Below are positions 12,431-13,081 of a stretch of 13,081 nt of DNA, piece after piece. The stretch is from contig CAYIEH010000016.1 in assembly GCA_964362385.1 (NCBI GenBank), positions 1 through 13,081 on the forward strand, in the 5' to 3' direction. How positions within the stretch are numbered: the stretch's first letter is position 1; every line of letters starts with the position of its first letter. The notes beneath the pieces were generated by a model. The model was not told the origin of the DNA. It made no database searches and saw only the letters and a list, made by a program, of their open reading frames with translations. The DNA comes from CAYIEH01 sp964362385 (GTDB taxonomy: Bacteria; Patescibacteriota; Minisyncoccia; UBA6257; UBA9933). The position numbers and the translations under genes are program-made.

Positions 12431-13075
12431 GCCCTTCGCAATGCTAAGTTCCTTTTTTTCTATTGCCTGCGGATTATATAAATTATAAAACAATTCAATC
12501 GCCTCTTCGTTGTTTAAAACCACAGCCCTTAACCCGACGCCGCTTAATCCGCTAGTCACCTGATCTGTCCGCTGGTCAAGCTGCTGTATTTTTTCTTCAA
12601 AAGTCTTATTTTCTTCCGCGCCGCTTTTTTTCTTTTTCCCTAAAAAAGGAATGCTTTCCAAAACGCCGGATATCCCTTTGGGAACGGAAATCGGGTCATA
12701 CGGTACGACTACAAAAAAAGTTTTTGTCATTATTTCGTTAGACGCTACAAAAGAACGGATAAATTCCAGATATTCATTTATCTGTTCCTTTAAAAGTTCG
12801 TTTTTTTCAGTCTCTTTTCGGTTAGCCAAATTCTGAAGATAATTTTCTATGTTCAGCTTCCTGGAATGAACTATTATCTGGATGGAAAAATCCAGAGAAT
12901 TCAGAAAACTCTGATAGGTGGCGATAATAATGTTTTGCTCTTCTTCTGATCTAAGGTCAAAATTTATTCCGCTGACTATCAAAATTCGCCGCAGTCCTCC
13001 GTTTTTCAAAATAATCACGCCGTCTCTTATTTCTTCAATATCCACTATTTGTTGAGTTGATTGAGATTCTTTCAT
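12425..13075 (-). CDS. TraC-like N-terminal domain protein, VirB4 partner
   Basis: A 216-aa soluble protein resembling the stand-alone TraC-like domain that precedes VirB4 in Patescibacteria. The first 60 residues carry the characteristic block IEEIRDGVIILKNGGLRRILIV..GINFDLRSEEEQ, then SFLNSLDFSIQIIVHSRKLN, ITKTF-type FFVVVPY (near 118-125) and a C-terminal QQLDQRTDQVTSGLSGVGLRAVVLNNEEAIELFYNLYNP. In VirB4/TraC proteins such a domain docks the ATPase to the inner-membrane complex. A Lys-rich, low-complexity hinge lies at about 145-160. The ATG at 13075 is only 6 nt from the window edge, so the SD region is not visible. The stop TAG is the first unit of the heptad array. It was probably once continuous with the ATPase gene, or works as a separate subunit. 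Confidence 0.85.
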   Translation of the reverse strand: MKESQSTQQIVDIEEIRDGVIILKNGGLRRILIVSGINFDLRSEEEQNIIIATYQSFLNSLDFSIQIIVHSRKLNIENYLQNLANRKETEKNELLKEQINEYLEFIRSFVASNEIMTKTFFVVVPYDPISVPKGISGVLESIPFLGKKKKSGAEENKTFEEKIQQLDQRTDQVTSGLSGVGLRAVVLNNEEAIELFYNLYNPQAIEKKELSIAKGE

Positions 13076-13081
13076 ATATAC

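Overview
The window looks like a chromosomal stretch from an AT-rich bacterium of the Candidate Phyla Radiation (Patescibacteria), most likely Parcubacteria-like. This rests on the gene set: a split TraC/VirB4 pair beside a two-helix pilin-like membrane protein and small secreted or membrane proteins, a GalT-like nucleotidyltransferase, an orphan histidine kinase with an HQLRTPL box, and an isolated PBP2. Most genes lack a Shine-Dalgarno sequence. TAA, TAG and TGA all act as stops and no gene has an internal TGA, so the standard bacterial code fits. The lineage is an inference; no marker search was run.

Every gene is on the minus strand, so transcription runs from high to low coordinates. From right to left: a type IV secretion / DNA-transfer module (TraC-like N-terminal protein, VirB4-like ATPase, a small membrane protein, a secreted beta-rich protein, and a pilin-like protein with a peptidase-like tail); a membrane-anchored propeller-like protein and a tiny basic protein; a membrane PAS histidine kinase; the DNA glycosylase MutM; the cell-wall transpeptidase PBP2; a GalT-family enzyme; and a DedA membrane protein. 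The left edge holds the first ~128 nt of a 23S rRNA gene with its own consensus promoter and leader. No 16S gene or tRNA lies upstream, so this 23S appears unlinked from 16S.

The most striking signal is a family of degenerate 7-nt-period repeats recurring about a dozen times. Between genes the units carry a stop codon each, and because 7 is not a multiple of 3, successive units close all three frames. Several genes (galT, PBP2, mutM, VirB4, TraC-N) use one of these repeat stops as their own stop. Several start codons (galT, PBP2, VirB4, the 106-aa gene) directly abut an array and have no SD. Other arrays lie in frame inside genes: two heptad-plus-palindrome elements in mutM, one forming the core of a signal peptide, and one forming a linker. 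They resemble in design the heptanucleotide STRRs of filamentous cyanobacteria, and in their in-frame insertion the Rickettsia palindromic elements.

The transfer module plausibly works as one envelope machine: VirB4 as the motor, the pilin-like protein in the inner membrane, and its M15-like tail acting on or binding cell wall. The two unknown proteins may be accessory parts. The other genes are general cell-wall, repair and sensing functions with no clear functional link.
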